From Staphylococcus carnosus (GTDB taxonomy: Bacteria > Bacillota > Bacilli > Staphylococcales > Staphylococcaceae), in the NCBI RefSeq assembly GCF_900458435.1, contig NZ_UHCT01000001.1:1798001-1862000 (forward strand): a DNA stretch of 64,000 bases, written 5' to 3'. Positions 1 to 10,944 of this stretch are shown one piece after another. Position 1 is the stretch's first letter, and every line of letters begins with the position of its first letter. The position numbers and the translations under genes were made by a program. The notes beneath the pieces were generated by a model. It made no database searches, was not told the origin of the DNA, and saw only the letters and a program-made list of their open reading frames with translations.

Positions 1-161
1 GCATCATGTGCACCCGTAAAGTATGAACGCAGACGATTGCGTAGGCGTTTTGCTTTACCTACATAAATCACTTGATTATTACGATCTTTCATTAAATAGC
101 AACCTGGTTCAAAAGGAACCACTGACAACTTTTCTTTAATTTTCTCTTTGTAAGCCTCCAT
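1..161 (-). CDS. uvrC: UvrABC system protein C (5' end only)
   Basis: Only the first 53 codons lie in the window; the gene continues beyond base 1. The translated N-terminus ([20 protein letters not shown], then CYLMKD and VIYVGKAK) is the GIY-YIG nuclease domain of UvrC, which makes the 3' incision in nucleotide excision repair. The ATG at 161 follows a strong GGAGG at about 167-171. Its neighbour trxA is transcribed in the same direction, the usual staphylococcal arrangement. Confidence 0.93.
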   Translation of the reverse strand, partial: MEAYKEKIKEKLSVVPFEPGCYLMKDRNNQVIYVGKAKRLRNRLRSYFTGAHD

Positions 162-401
162 TATTTTCCTCCTTTCTTTCAGATTAATAGTTCTGCAGAT
201 TTAATGATTGATTCGACTGTCATTATAGCATCTATATATCTGGGTTACCTAGTTGCGTGCTTGCAGTCGGCATTTACAACGCACAAAAAAACTGGACCAC
301 CTCAAAAGTGAATCCAGCCTTCTTGACTAACCTATTATATCCGACGATATTCTTGAAAGTTTCAACTTTAAACGCCGAAACAAGACATTATTCAATGCAA
401 C

Positions 402-716
402 TTATAGGTGTTTGTTTAAAACTTCTGCTAAGTTTTCTTTTGGTTGGAAACCAACAACTTTATCTACTGGTTTGCCATCTTTGAATACGATTAGAGTTGG
501 AATACTCATAACTTCGAATTTAGCAGCAGTGTTAGGGTTTTCGTCAACATCTAATTTTAAGATGTCTGCTTTACCTTCAAAGTCTTGCGCTAATTCTTCT
601 AGTACTGGAGCGATCATTTTACATGGTCCGCACCAAGTTGCCCAGAAATCTACTAATTTAACACCGTCTTGAACTTTTTCATCAAAGTTTGAGTCAGTTA
701 CTTTAACTAATGCCAT
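402..716 (-). CDS. trxA: Thioredoxin
   Basis: A 104-residue cytosolic thiol-disulfide oxidoreductase that keeps protein disulfides reduced and serves as electron donor to reductases. The redox motif WCGPCK is at about residues 28-33, preceded by VDFWA, and the cis-proline loop SIPT is present. Full length for the family, with a good ribosome binding site (AAGGAGG) just upstream of the ATG. It lies between mutS2 and uvrC on the same strand; a gap of about 130 bases separates it from mutS2, so it may have its own promoter. Confidence 0.97.
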   Translation of the reverse strand: MALVKVTDSNFDEKVQDGVKLVDFWATWCGPCKMIAPVLEELAQDFEGKADILKLDVDENPNTAAKFEVMSIPTLIVFKDGKPVDKVVGFQPKENLAEVLNKHL

Positions 717-849
717 AAATATCGTTCCTCCTTAGGAATTTAATGATGAACAAAGTATATCAGATACATTTTGAAAATGCACTGGCTTTGCTCATGAATA
801 TTAGTATAATACTTGTGTTTTTTTCCGTTATATTCTTATTATTTAAAAG

Positions 850-3198
850 TTATTTCAATTCAGCAACTGTTACACCAAATCCGCCTTCACTTGGCATACC
901 TGTTCGGAAAGAAGCAACATTTTTATGTTTTTTCAAATGCTGCTGTACAGCTTTCTGTAATGCACCTGTTCCCTTTCCGTGAATAATATAAACGTTTTCG
1001 TAGTTGCTGAGCATAGCTTGGTCAAGATATTGATCGAGTGCAGTGATGGCTTCTTCGTATCTATATCCTCTCAAATCTAATTCCATTTTCACTGCAGAAC
1101 GATTTGTTCGAGAAACTGTTTTTGCTGGTTTTTCTTGTGCTTTCTTTTTCTTTTCTAAATCAGCAATCGGCAATTTCATTTTTATAATGCCCATTTGTAC
1201 GACCGCTTCATCGTCATCCAATATTTCTAGTACTTCACCTTTTTGACCATATGTTAAGACTTTAACTTCATCGCCTGCTTGGATTTCATCCCATTTTTGC
1301 TTTTTAACATTCTGCTTAATATCTGTACCTTCATATTGTTCATCCAAATGCTTACGTTTTTCAATCAATTCATGTTCTTTAACTTCAGCATTTTTTTCAT
1401 CGCGCATGTGACGCAAGTCTTTAATAATATCGTCTGCTTCTTTTGTAGCAGCTTTCACACGTTGATTGGCTTTGACTTTAGCATCATCCATGAGTTGTTT
1501 CTCATAATTTTGATATTGTTCATATTTTTTATTCAAATCACCATGGACTTGTTTCGCTTCTCTTAATAGTCGATCTAATTCAATACGTTGGTCTTCTACT
1601 TTTTTAGCATTTGTCTCTAAGGAAGCAATCATATTATTAATTTCTTGTTCATCTTGGCCGATTAAAGATTTTGCTTCACGGATGATGTTGCCGCTGAGCC
1701 CTAATTTGCTGGAAATTTCAAATGCATTAGAACGACCCGGAACACCCATCAACAATTTGTAGGTTGGACTGAGTATATTAACATCGAATTCGACACTCGC
1801 ATTCATAACACCTTCGCGGTTATAACTATAGGCTTTTAATTCTGGATAATGCGTTGTAGCCATAACTAAAGAACCTAGTTTTTGCACATGGTCTAAAATA
1901 CTCATCGCAAGGGCTGCACCTTCACTAGGATCAGTGCCTGCACCTAACTCATCAAATAAAATTAAACTATTATGGTCTGCGTGTTTTAAAATTTCTACAA
2001 TATTTTTCATATGTGATGAGAAAGTTGATAAAGATTGTTCAATAGATTGTTCATCACCTATATCACAATAAACATTATCAAAGACACTTAACTTGCTGCC
2101 GTCAAGTGCAGGAATAAGTAATCCAGATTGTGCCATTACTATAATAAGACCCAATGTTTTTAATGTAACTGTTTTACCACCTGTGTTCGGTCCTGTGATA
2201 ATGACAGTTTGAATATCTTCTGCAAATTCAATGGTATTAGCTACCACAGTGGCACGATCTAATAATGGATGGAACGCCTTAGGTAAATAGACATTGCGTT
2301 CTTCGGTGAATTCAGGTTTTGTACCTTTAATGGATTGTCCATAACGTGCTTTTGCTGTTAAAAAGTCAATTTGCCCCATTACAGATTCTGCAATTAAACA
2401 TGCATCCGCTTCCGCTGCCACTTCACCAGAAAGCACACTTAAAATACGCTCAACTTCTACCTTCTCATCATTACGCAAACGGCTAATTTTATTATTCATT
2501 TCTACTACAGCAGAAGGTTCAATATAGAGTGTTTGGCCTGAAGAAGATTGGTCATGTACAATACCATTAAAATCTTGACGATATTCTGCTTTAACCGGGA
2601 TTACATGTCGGTCATTTCTTACTGTAATAATCGCATCTGATAATTTTTTCTGATTAGATTGGCTTTTAACGATTCTGTCTAAATTTTGTTTAATACGTTG
2701 TGATGTACTGTGAATACGGCTTCTGATACTTTGCAATTCATGACTTGCATCATCAAATAAATCATAAGCATCACATTTTTGATGAATTTCTTGATATAAA
2801 TCAGTTAAAATCGGCAACTGTGCCATTCTCTCATCTAAAATAGGATAGTTAATAGCTTCCTCTTCTTCTAGTAATTGACTATAAAAAGTTTTATATTGAT
2901 TTTGAACTTGAATTAAACGCTTAATTTGGTTTAATTCTCTTACATTCAAAATACTGCCGATTTTAGCACGATGAATTAACGGTTTAACTTCTGTTAAACC
3001 GCTCAAGCTTGGTAATCGATGCTTATTATAAATTTGGGAAAGTTCATCTGTCTCATTCATTTGAAAAACGACAGTTTCATAATCAGATGCAGGAGTCATC
3101 GCAGCAGCTTTAACTCTGCCTAAATCGCTGACTGCTTCATTTTCAACTTGTGCTTTGATTTTATCAAAATCAAGCACATCTAATGTTTTCTGTCTCAT
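850..3198 (-). CDS. mutS2: Endonuclease MutS2
   Basis: A 782-residue MutS-family ATPase. The core holds the Walker A loop ([13 protein letters not shown], about residues 330-345), the Walker B/signature region ([15 protein letters not shown]) and [10 protein letters not shown] long coiled-coil-like charged stretch follows (about 510-640), and the C-terminal 75 residues form an Smr nuclease domain ([22 protein letters not shown]). Family members suppress homologous recombination and, in B. subtilis, rescue collided ribosomes. It starts nine bases after polX ends, so the two are probably cotranscribed. Confidence 0.95.
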   Translation of the reverse strand: MRQKTLDVLDFDKIKAQVENEAVSDLGRVKAAAMTPASDYETVVFQMNETDELSQIYNKHRLPSLSGLTEVKPLIHRAKIGSILNVRELNQIKRLIQVQNQYKTFYSQLLEEEEAINYPILDERMAQLPILTDLYQEIHQKCDAYDLFDDASHELQSIRSRIHSTSQRIKQNLDRIVKSQSNQKKLSDAIITVRNDRHVIPVKAEYRQDFNGIVHDQSSSGQTLYIEPSAVVEMNNKISRLRNDEKVEVERILSVLSGEVAAEADACLIAESVMGQIDFLTAKARYGQSIKGTKPEFTEERNVYLPKAFHPLLDRATVVANTIEFAEDIQTVIITGPNTGGKTVTLKTLGLIIVMAQSGLLIPALDGSKLSVFDNVYCDIGDEQSIEQSLSTFSSHMKNIVEILKHADHNSLILFDELGAGTDPSEGAALAMSILDHVQKLGSLVMATTHYPELKAYSYNREGVMNASVEFDVNILSPTYKLLMGVPGRSNAFEISSKLGLSGNIIREAKSLIGQDEQEINNMIASLETNAKKVEDQRIELDRLLREAKQVHGDLNKKYEQYQNYEKQLMDDAKVKANQRVKAATKEADDIIKDLRHMRDEKNAEVKEHELIEKRKHLDEQYEGTDIKQNVKKQKWDEIQAGDEVKVLTYGQKGEVLEILDDDEAVVQMGIIKMKLPIADLEKKKKAQEKPAKTVSRTNRSAVKMELDLRGYRYEEAITALDQYLDQAMLSNYENVYIIHGKGTGALQKAVQQHLKKHKNVASFRTGMPSEGGFGVTVAELK

Positions 3199-3207
3199 GT
3201 CATTCCC

Positions 3208-4932
3208 CTATTTCTGTAATTTTTTATTATTTTCAATAAACGATTTAAAGTCTTTTCGACTCATTGTATTTAAAACACGTTCTTTATTAATAAATGCTTT
3301 TTGTGCCGTTGCGACACCATATTTCATCAATTCTAAGTTTTCAATATGATGTGCATCTGTATTAATGGTTACCATAATATCGTGCACAGGTCTTAACACT
3401 TCAGCACTTAAGTCAAGACGTTGCGGGTTAGCATTAATTTCTAAGATTGTACCCGTTTCACGCGCCAAATCAAATAATTGCTGTAAATTAACTTTATATC
3501 CATCTCGACGTCCGATAATACGTCTAGTTGGATGCGCAATATGACGGACATACGGATTACGGCATGCCGATGCTAAGCGATGCATAATTTCTTCTTCAGT
3601 TTGACCGAAACTTTGATGAATAGAAGCAATAACGTAATCCAATTGTGCTAATACTTCATCTGGATAGTCCATCGTACCATCCGGCAAGATGTCCATTTCA
3701 GTTCCAGAATAAATATCAATTTCGTCATATGCTTCATTCAATTTCTTAATCTCTTCATTTTGACGCAATAAACGTTCAATTTCTAAACCATGCGCAACTC
3801 TTAAACTACGTGAATGGTCTGTTATGACCATATACTCATACCCTTTTGCGATATTCGCTTCTATCATTTCTTGTAAACTGAAAGCACCATCGCTCATTGT
3901 CGTATGCATGTGCACATCGCCTTTGATATCATCTAATGTCACAATATCAGATAAATCACGATCAAATTCAGAACCATCAACACGCATCGGCGGTGCAATC
4001 CATGGTCTGCCGAAGTGTTCATATATTGCAGCTTCACTATCAAATTGCAATAATGTACCATCTGCTTGTTCAATACCGTATTCACTTACTTTTTCATCAC
4101 GTTCTTTTGCTAACTGGCGAATACGGATATTATGATCTTTTGAGCCTGTAAAATGCTGTAAAGTATGATAGTACGCTGCTGGTTCAATAATTCTGAAGTC
4201 AATTTCAATCACTTCATCATCAAACTCGACTTCTACAGATACTTTTGTTAAACCCACAGCAACATCTTTTACTTTATGCGGTATCTCTAATAAAGCTTTT
4301 TGCACATTTTCCGGTTGCGTTGAACTGATGATATAATCTAAATCTTTACTCATTTCTTTAACACGACGGAAACTTCCTGCCACATGAAATTTATCAATAC
4401 CTTCAATGGTCGTTAAATATTCTTCAATTTCATTATTCAATTTAATAAGTAGGTTAATTGGAAAATGTGTTTTTCTTTCACTTAAGGCTTTTACCCCTGC
4501 TAGAATATTTTCTTCTGTTTTTTTGCCGAAACCGCTCAATGCACTGACTTCATTGTTTTCACATGCTTTTTGCAATGTTTCTTTATTTGTAATACCTAAT
4601 TCTTTATATAATTTCGCAATTTTTTTGCTGCCTAATCCTTGGATTTTCAATAACGGTACCAAACCTTCAGGCACTTCTTTTTCTAACGCTTCTAATGTTT
4701 CTGATTGGCCTGTTGACAGATACTCATTAATCACTTCACCAACACCTTTGCCAATACCTTTTAATTCGGTAACGTCATCAATTTCATCCAAAGTTCGCTC
4801 ATCCGTTTCTAAACTTTGTGCTGCTTTGCGGTATGCAGAAACTTTAAATGCATTTTCTCCTTTAAGTTCCATATAAGTTGCGATCTTTTCCAGTAAACGA
4901 ACAACATCTTTTTTCGTTATCTTTTGACTCAT
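3208..4932 (-). CDS. polX: DNA polymerase X with PHP domain
   Basis: A 574-residue bacterial family X polymerase. The N-terminal helix-hairpin-helix region (about 1-100, ELKGIGKGVGEVI) is followed by a nucleotidyltransferase palm with the DLD pair in KDLDYII, and a C-terminal PHP phosphoesterase domain from about residue 330 (DVHMHTTMSDG, later HIAHPTRR and TDAHH) that provides 3'-5' exonuclease or AP-endonuclease activity. It is thought to act in gap-filling base excision repair. I chose the ATG at 4932 because GGAGGGG sits correctly before it; an upstream in-frame start would add ten residues with no such site. Confidence 0.93.
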   Translation of the reverse strand: MSQKITKKDVVRLLEKIATYMELKGENAFKVSAYRKAAQSLETDERTLDEIDDVTELKGIGKGVGEVINEYLSTGQSETLEALEKEVPEGLVPLLKIQGLGSKKIAKLYKELGITNKETLQKACENNEVSALSGFGKKTEENILAGVKALSERKTHFPINLLIKLNNEIEEYLTTIEGIDKFHVAGSFRRVKEMSKDLDYIISSTQPENVQKALLEIPHKVKDVAVGLTKVSVEVEFDDEVIEIDFRIIEPAAYYHTLQHFTGSKDHNIRIRQLAKERDEKVSEYGIEQADGTLLQFDSEAAIYEHFGRPWIAPPMRVDGSEFDRDLSDIVTLDDIKGDVHMHTTMSDGAFSLQEMIEANIAKGYEYMVITDHSRSLRVAHGLEIERLLRQNEEIKKLNEAYDEIDIYSGTEMDILPDGTMDYPDEVLAQLDYVIASIHQSFGQTEEEIMHRLASACRNPYVRHIAHPTRRIIGRRDGYKVNLQQLFDLARETGTILEINANPQRLDLSAEVLRPVHDIMVTINTDAHHIENLELMKYGVATAQKAFINKERVLNTMSRKDFKSFIENNKKLQK

Positions 4933-5038
4933 TTTTTTCCCCTCCAATAAAAAGAGAGACATAAAGCAGTTCGGCTATCAAAGTTTTTGATGTACGAAAA
5001 GCGGCGCCTCTTCATCGTTTCTTCTTTTAAAAATGAAA

Positions 5039-5560
5039 TTATAGTGCCATCACAAAAGATGATAAATACGGGGTATGAAACAAAATTAATTGTGCAATGA
5101 TAGAATGTGAGAATTGGCTTTGTATCCATTCGCTCGGATATAAACTGCACATATATAATACAGGTAATAAGACAATAATTGAACTTAAAAAGCTTAAAAC
5201 TACACCCGCACCTCTGCTTAGTAATGTGAGGCGATTGATATACGTCATTTTATCAAACACGGTTAAAATAAGATATAAAATAAACTTGCTGAGAATAAAG
5301 ATTGAAATAAATGCCACAATAGCTTCAAATCGCAAATGTGTATCGGAATAATCGATATAGTACTTCGTTAAAGCGGCTTGCGTTTTTGGAAATGGCAGAA
5401 ATAATTCTAATCTTTCAGCAATTGGTTGATAAAATTGTGCAGCGATCATAAATGATGCAATGGTAGTGGCAAAATGCAATACGCTCAGCCATATTCCCCT
5501 GCGAAATCCCATTGCTGCAATGATTATAAACACACAAAATATAAGAAAATTCAATATCAT
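5039..5560 (-). CDS. cvpA: CvpA family membrane protein
   Basis: A 173-residue integral membrane protein with about four hydrophobic segments (roughly residues 2-15, 20-40, 75-105, 115-140) and the family N-terminus with a glycine-rich turn (MGFRRGIW). CvpA proteins are linked to colicin V production in E. coli and to envelope homeostasis elsewhere; the biochemical role is unsettled. It starts nine bases after zapA ends and precedes polX, an order conserved in many Firmicutes (zapA-cvpA-polX-mutS2), so one operon is likely. Confidence 0.88.
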   Translation of the reverse strand: MILNFLIFCVFIIIAAMGFRRGIWLSVLHFATTIASFMIAAQFYQPIAERLELFLPFPKTQAALTKYYIDYSDTHLRFEAIVAFISIFILSKFILYLILTVFDKMTYINRLTLLSRGAGVVLSFLSSIIVLLPVLYMCSLYPSEWIQSQFSHSIIAQLILFHTPYLSSFVMAL

Positions 5561-5569
5561 AGGCAGAAC

Positions 5570-5836
5570 CTAATGGTCTTGATTTTTTAAACGATTCAAT
5601 TCATGAGTTAAACGACGATTTTCTTCTTCTAAAATCACTTTTTCATGCATGATATTTACAGCAGTCAGCACTGCTTTGCGTGTCGTATCTAACCCAGCGC
5701 TTTTACGTCCCAATTCTTGTATCTTTTCGTCCACTAAATGTGCGACATAACGAATATGTTCAGGATTATCTTCACCGACTATTGTATAATTTTTATTATT
5801 AATCGTTACATTGATTCTATTTTTAAATTCACCCAT
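5570..5836 (-). CDS. zapA: Cell division protein ZapA
   Basis: An 88-residue FtsZ-associated protein. The N-terminal globular part carries the ZapA pattern (RINVTINNKNYTIVGED, HIRYVAHLVDEKI), and the C-terminal half (about 50-88) is a coiled coil that mediates dimerisation. It promotes FtsZ bundling at the Z ring. It appears to be first gene of the zapA-cvpA-polX-mutS2 run, so the promoter should be in the 304-base divergent gap before rnhC. Confidence 0.9.
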   Translation of the reverse strand: MGEFKNRINVTINNKNYTIVGEDNPEHIRYVAHLVDEKIQELGRKSAGLDTTRKAVLTAVNIMHEKVILEEENRRLTHELNRLKNQDH

Positions 5837-6140
5837 ATGATAACTCCTATCTCGCGTAAATTATGAATATTTACTCATGACAATAAGCCCAATCTTCTTA
5901 TTGCCAATCCATTTATCATTTTTCAGCAGATGATTTCTTAACTTAAAATTTGACTTCTTATACAAGAAATGTTTCTGCTCTTCATCACGAACCATTATAC
6001 ACGAGTCATATTTAATATGTAAGTAGTGACTGCCTTTTTACAACATAACTTAAAGTAAATGTAAAATAAGTCAATTTGTTTTAGAGTTTCAATATAGTAA
6101 AATAGATTTAAATTATTTTTTAAAAGCAAGGAGTTTAGTC
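5837..6140. other. Divergent intergenic region zapA / rnhC
   Basis: A 304-base AT-rich gap with no plausible gene. It holds the start region of the zapA operon (minus) and of rnhC (plus). A small hairpin (CAATAAG at 5881-5887 with CTTATTG at 5897-5903) lies in the zapA leader. For rnhC a plausible promoter is TTGTTT at 6076-6081, a 16-base spacer and TAAAAT at 6098-6103. The AGGAG before rnhC is near 6129. Confidence 0.5.
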
Positions 6141-7085
6141 ATGGCAAATGCCGTATATAAATTAACAGAATCAGAGATTCAACAATTAATGAATAAAACT
6201 AATTTTTCAACAGATAATTTGCCTCTTGGTATGCGTGCACGAACAAAATACCAAGGTACAACTATCAATATTTACAATTCTGGCAAAGTGATGTTTCAAG
6301 GCAATCAAGCTGAAAAAATAGCTCAACAACTACTTGGTAAAAAAGAAGCTGCAGTTTCTGGAAAATCATCTTCAAAGAAAAATACAAAATCATCCAATCA
6401 AACTTACCCTTTCAACAAAGCCGACTGTATCGGCAGTGATGAGGCTGGAAGTGGCGATTATTTCGGTCCTTTAACAGTCTGTGCTGCATATGTTTCAAAG
6501 AAAAACGCAGAAATTTTAAAAACACTCGGTGTAGATGATTCTAAAAAATTAACGGATGCTAAAATTGTAGAAATTGCTGAACAAATTATTACCTTTATTC
6601 CCCATTCATTGCTGACAATGAAAAATGATAAATATAACGAACAACAACGTAAAGGCTGGTCACAAGTCAAAATGAAAGCTGTTTTGCATAACCAAGCCAT
6701 TCAAAATGTAGTTGATAAGATTTCAAAAAGCCATGAACCTTTAGATTATATTGTGATTGATCAGTTTGCTGTGCGCGGTGTTTATCAAAATTATGCATTA
6801 TCTCAAATGCCTTATCCTGATAAAACGCATTTCGAAACTAAAGGTGAATCTAAGTCTATCGCAATTGCTGCCGCAAGTATTATTTCACGTTATGCTTTTG
6901 TAAAGCATATGGACCAAATCGGTAGTGAATTACATACAACTGTACCAAAAGGTGCTAGTAATAAAGTTGATTTATTTGCTGCAAAAGTCATTGAGAAATA
7001 TGGTGTTTCAAAATTAGATTCTATATCAAAAGCTCACTTTAAAAACCGTGACAAAGCATTAGCTTTATATAATAAAAAACACTAA
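6141..7085 (+). CDS. rnhC: Ribonuclease HIII
   Basis: A 314-residue type 2 RNase H that cleaves RNA in RNA-DNA hybrids. The N-terminal roughly 80 residues form the TBP-like substrate-binding domain typical of HIII. The catalytic domain starts near residue 95 with the diagnostic [13 protein letters not shown] and continues with VDDSKKLTD and DYIVIDQFA. The GES motif ([16 protein letters not shown]) is also present. It is transcribed alone on the plus strand, divergent from zapA, and ends in a terminator shared with pheT. Confidence 0.96.
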   Translation: MANAVYKLTESEIQQLMNKTNFSTDNLPLGMRARTKYQGTTINIYNSGKVMFQGNQAEKIAQQLLGKKEAAVSGKSSSKKNTKSSNQTYPFNKADCIGSDEAGSGDYFGPLTVCAAYVSKKNAEILKTLGVDDSKKLTDAKIVEIAEQIITFIPHSLLTMKNDKYNEQQRKGWSQVKMKAVLHNQAIQNVVDKISKSHEPLDYIVIDQFAVRGVYQNYALSQMPYPDKTHFETKGESKSIAIAAASIISRYAFVKHMDQIGSELHTTVPKGASNKVDLFAAKVIEKYGVSKLDSISKAHFKNRDKALALYNKKH

Positions 7086-7093
7086 TTCATAGA

Positions 7094-7153
7094 AAAAGCC
7101 GCTTCCCCTGTTGATGATTCCAACATTCAACTTTGGGAAACGGCTTTATATTT
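7094..7153. terminator. Bidirectional terminator rnhC / pheT
   Basis: AAAGCCG followed by TTCCC (7095-7107) pairs with GGGAAACGGCTTT (7135-7147), with T-rich flanks on both sides. It sits between the convergent rnhC and pheT ends and can serve both. Confidence 0.85.
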
Positions 7154-7156
7154 TTA

Positions 7157-9562
7157 TTATCTGATTACAGCGCCTTGTGCTGTTAATGCTTCAACAATTT
7201 CGTCATGAACAGCAGTTACACGTTCATCAGTCAATGTATTTTCTCTATCTAAGTAAGCAATACGAATGGCAACTGATTTTTTACCTGCTTCCATATGTTC
7301 ACCTTCATAGACATCAAATACTTGTGCATCTTGTAAAATATCATGACCATGTGCTTTGATTGTATGAATCAATTCAGCAGCAGTCATGTCTTTATCTACT
7401 TCTAAAGCAATATCTCTTGTTACACCCGGATATTTAGGAATTGCTTCATAATTAATATAACCTACAGAAACATTCATGATTTTATCGTAGTTCAATTCAA
7501 ATACATACGTACGTTGTCTCAAATCATTTTGTTCAGCAAGTTGCGGATGCAATTCTCCGATGAAACCAATGACATCTCCATTTAATAACACATTAGCTGT
7601 ACGTCCTGGATGCAATCCATCCATCTTAGCTGCTTCATATTCAAATGTGATATCTAATTTTTCTGCAATAGCATCGATGATACCTTTCGCAAGATAGAAA
7701 TCAACATTTTCTTTTTTACCTTGCCAAGCATTACCGCTATATTCGCCAGTCATAATACCACTTAAATATTCCACTTCATCTGGTAATTCTCCTTCACCGT
7801 TAGCAAAGAAGACACGGCCGATTTCATATAGGAATACATTGTCATTTTTACGTGCAACATTATAAGCTGCTGCATCAATTAAGTGTGGTAATAAACTTTG
7901 ACGCAATACTGCGTGTGCTTCACTCATCGGCATTAATAGTTCGATATTCGGACGGTCGCTGACTGAGAATTCTTTTGCACGGTCTTTAGAAATCAATGAA
8001 TACGTAATCGCTTCACTTAAGCCTGCGCCTTCAATCGTGTTTTTCACGATACGTGTTTTTGATTGACGGTCTGTTAAATGTCCGCTTGTCACGTCTTCAA
8101 AAACTGGTAAAGTTGAAGGTATTTCATCATATCCATAGATACGTGCAACTTCTTCAATTAAATCTTCTTTAATTTTAATGTCCTTACGACGTGAAGGAAC
8201 TTGTACTGTTAAATTGCCATCATTATTTTCAGTGTTAAAGCCAAGTTGTTCAAATGATTTCACGATATCTTCAACAGACATTTCTGAACCGATTGTGCCA
8301 TTGATTTTATCTACAGTAATTTGAATTGGTGTAATAAATTCACCTAAATCACCTGCTGCCACGCGATTTTCTAGTACTTCACCACTTGCATAATGTTCTA
8401 ATAAATAGCAAGCACGGTCTACTGCTTGATCCACAAATTCTGTAGCAATACCTTTTTCAAAACGACTTGATGCTTCGCTGCGCAAGTTTAATCTGCGTGA
8501 TGTATGGCGAATGCTTACTGGATCGAAGATCGCACCTTCAACAACGACATTTTGTGTTTGATCTGTAACTTCAGAAAAATCTCCGCCCATTACACCGCCA
8601 AGCGCGATAGGTTCTTTACCATTTGAAATAACAATATCAGAAGCTTTTAATTCTCGTTCTGTATCATCAAGTGTTGTCATTTTTTCGCCTGCTTCAGCTT
8701 GGCGAACAACAATTTCTTTTGATCCGATATGATCTTGGTCAAACATATGAAGTGGTTGACCGTATTCTAATAATACATAGTTTGATATATCTACAACATT
8801 ATTAATTGGACGGATGCCTGCTTTCATTAAACGTGCTTGCATCCATACAGGTGATGGTGCAATTTTCACATTCTTAACAACACGTGCACTATAATAAGGT
8901 ACTTTTTCTGGATTATCTACTTTAACAGATAGTTCTTCTCCAGCTGAAGTACTGATTGTATCTGGTTGAGTTTCAGGTAATGTTAAAGGTGCACCATATA
9001 ATGCTGAAGTTTCATAAGCTGTACCTACCATGCTCAATGCGTCTGCACGGTTTGGTGTTAAATCAAACTCCATTACTTGGTCGTTTAAATATAATGCCTC
9101 TAATGCATTTGTACCCGGTTTCACTTCTGTTGGGAAATTATAAATTCCTTCTTCAAATGCTTTAGGTACTACATTGCTTGAAAGTCCAATTTCTTGTAAT
9201 GAACAAATCATACCTTCAGAACGTTCACCACGTAATTTCGCACGTTTGATTTTAATGCCGCCTGGCAAACGACCACCGACAGTAGCAACGATAACATATT
9301 GTCCAGCATCTACATTCGGTGCACCGCATACAATTTGTACAGGTTCTTCTTCACCGATGTCTACTTTACAAATATTTAATTTATCTGCATTTGGATGTTG
9401 CGTTTTACTCTCAATATAACCGACAACTAATTTTTTAATCTCTGCACTATAATCAATAATATCGTCAACTTCAATTCCCGTACGTGTAATTCGTTCTGCT
9501 AAATCGTTAACGGGTTCATTGACTGCAACTAATGATTCTAACCATTCTTTTGATATTAACAT
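7157..9562 (-). CDS. pheT: Phenylalanyl-tRNA synthetase beta subunit
   Basis: An 801-residue beta chain of the alpha2-beta2 synthetase that charges tRNA-Phe. An N-terminal EMAP/OB-type tRNA-binding domain (about 40-155, VGYIESKTQHPNADKLNICKVD) is followed by the B3/B4 editing region that hydrolyses Tyr-tRNA-Phe, B5 (about 405-480), a catalytic-like module and a C-terminal anticodon-binding FDX-ACB domain (from about 708, YEAIPKYPGVTRDIALEVD). Its ATG overlaps the pheS stop by one base (TAATG), indicating translational coupling and matched subunit production. Confidence 0.97.
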   Translation of the reverse strand: MLISKEWLESLVAVNEPVNDLAERITRTGIEVDDIIDYSAEIKKLVVGYIESKTQHPNADKLNICKVDIGEEEPVQIVCGAPNVDAGQYVIVATVGGRLPGGIKIKRAKLRGERSEGMICSLQEIGLSSNVVPKAFEEGIYNFPTEVKPGTNALEALYLNDQVMEFDLTPNRADALSMVGTAYETSALYGAPLTLPETQPDTISTSAGEELSVKVDNPEKVPYYSARVVKNVKIAPSPVWMQARLMKAGIRPINNVVDISNYVLLEYGQPLHMFDQDHIGSKEIVVRQAEAGEKMTTLDDTERELKASDIVISNGKEPIALGGVMGGDFSEVTDQTQNVVVEGAIFDPVSIRHTSRRLNLRSEASSRFEKGIATEFVDQAVDRACYLLEHYASGEVLENRVAAGDLGEFITPIQITVDKINGTIGSEMSVEDIVKSFEQLGFNTENNDGNLTVQVPSRRKDIKIKEDLIEEVARIYGYDEIPSTLPVFEDVTSGHLTDRQSKTRIVKNTIEGAGLSEAITYSLISKDRAKEFSVSDRPNIELLMPMSEAHAVLRQSLLPHLIDAAAYNVARKNDNVFLYEIGRVFFANGEGELPDEVEYLSGIMTGEYSGNAWQGKKENVDFYLAKGIIDAIAEKLDITFEYEAAKMDGLHPGRTANVLLNGDVIGFIGELHPQLAEQNDLRQRTYVFELNYDKIMNVSVGYINYEAIPKYPGVTRDIALEVDKDMTAAELIHTIKAHGHDILQDAQVFDVYEGEHMEAGKKSVAIRIAYLDRENTLTDERVTAVHDEIVEALTAQGAVIR

Positions 9563-10620
9563 TATGCTTCACCTCTATCTTCAACAGCTTTGAATTGGTC
9601 TAGGAATCGAACGTCATTTGTATAGAAATAACGAATATCTTCTATACCGTATTTCAACATTGCGATACGATCAGGTCCCATACCGAATGCAAATCCAGTA
9701 TATTTAGAAGAGTCAAAACCTGCCATTTCAAGTACATTCGGATGAACCATACCTGCACCTAAAATTTCTATCCAACCTGTTTGCTTACATACGTTGCAAC
9801 CTTTGCCTCCACATTTGAAACAAGATACATCAACTTCAACTGATGGTTCTGTAAATGGGAAGTAACTAGGGCGTAAACGTATTTCACGCTCTTCACCGAA
9901 GAGTTTTTTAGCGACTAATTCTAAAGTCCCTTTTAAATCACTCATTTTAATATTTTCTGCTACAACAAGTCCTTCAATTTGTGTAAATTGATGACTATGT
10001 GTCGCATCATCAGAATCACGACGATACACTTTACCAGGACAAATAATTTTAACTGGACCTTGTCCATTGCGTTTTTCTAAAGTTCTTGCTTGTACTGGAG
10101 AAGTATGAGTACGTAATAATGTTTCTTCTGTGATATAGAACGTATCTTGCATATCACGTGCCGGGTGTGATTTCGGCAAGTTTAAAGCTTCAAAGTTATA
10201 GTAATCTTGTTCTACTTCATATCCATTCACGATTTCAAAACCTAAACCTAAGAATAAATCTTCAATTTCTTGAATTGTACGTGTTAAAGGATGTGTCGCA
10301 CCTAATTTGATAGAACGACTTGGAAGTGTAACATCAATTGTTTCTTCTTCAAGTTGTTTATTCAAACGATCTTGCTCTAATACACTTTTACGGTCAGCAA
10401 TCGCACTTTCAATTGCTTGTCTTACTTCATTGACAGCTTGACCGAATTTCGGTTTTTCTTCATTTGATAAATCTTTCATTTGTTTCATAAGTCCTGATAC
10501 AGAACCTTTTTTACCTAAATACTTCACTTTTACATCTTGTAATGCTTTTTCATCTGCTGCTTGCGAAATATCCGCAAGTGCGTCTGCTTTTAACTGATTC
10601 ATTTCTTCAGTTTGGATCAT
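9562..10620 (-). CDS. pheS: Phenylalanyl-tRNA synthetase alpha subunit
   Basis: A 352-residue catalytic alpha subunit. The N-terminal coiled coil (about 1-95) contacts tRNA. The class II core carries motif 2 ([27 protein letters not shown]) and motif 3 ([18 protein letters not shown]). A four-cysteine zinc-like cluster, [12 protein letters not shown], is at about residues 270-281. It is the first gene of pheST and lies behind the T-box leader. Confidence 0.97.
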   Translation of the reverse strand: MIQTEEMNQLKADALADISQAADEKALQDVKVKYLGKKGSVSGLMKQMKDLSNEEKPKFGQAVNEVRQAIESAIADRKSVLEQDRLNKQLEEETIDVTLPSRSIKLGATHPLTRTIQEIEDLFLGLGFEIVNGYEVEQDYYNFEALNLPKSHPARDMQDTFYITEETLLRTHTSPVQARTLEKRNGQGPVKIICPGKVYRRDSDDATHSHQFTQIEGLVVAENIKMSDLKGTLELVAKKLFGEEREIRLRPSYFPFTEPSVEVDVSCFKCGGKGCNVCKQTGWIEILGAGMVHPNVLEMAGFDSSKYTGFAFGMGPDRIAMLKYGIEDIRYFYTNDVRFLDQFKAVEDRGEA

Positions 10621-10664
10621 GTTAGCCCTCCTAATGATATTGCGGTCTCAAGCGGAAATTTTTA

Positions 10665-10890
10665 CAATAAAAAAAGACTTCTCCCCGAATATATGGGACG
10701 AAGTCTTCCGTGGTACCACCCAAATTTATGCATACGCATACACTTGTTTATATAATTTATAACGGTCTTTAACCGACTTAAATCTCTTTAAGTTGCCAAA
10801 AAGGTGAAAAAAACTATATATCGTTGGAATAACTTACAGTCACGGTCATTCTCCCTGTTCAACGCATTTTTATAGTTTACGTCTTTTTAT
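10665..10890 (-). promoter_or_regulatory. T-box leader of pheST (Phe)
   Basis: On the minus strand the T-box core GGGTGGTACCACGGA is present (10707-10721). It is followed by a terminator hairpin (AAGTCTT at 10701-10707 with AAGACTT at 10674-10680) and a U-run. Stem I is closed by AAACTATA (minus-strand 5' arm at 10878-10871) and TATAGTTT (10818-10811). A TTC triplet at 10829-10827 lies in the expected specifier position. By family knowledge, uncharged tRNA-Phe pairs with the specifier and the T-box bulge and stabilises the antiterminator, raising pheST transcription. Confidence 0.93.
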
Positions 10891-10944
10891 CAGCATATAT
10901 GCATTTGTAATCATACTTCATTATAAGTAATCAAAAATTACCGG

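Noticed and set aside
4933..4962. Longer PolX start
   Set aside because: The additional ten residues run through the GGAGGGG that serves the ATG at 4932, and the family normally starts at this methionine.
5881..5903. Small hairpin upstream of zapA
   Set aside because: Seven AT-rich pairs only, no T-run or conserved motif; not enough to call a regulator.
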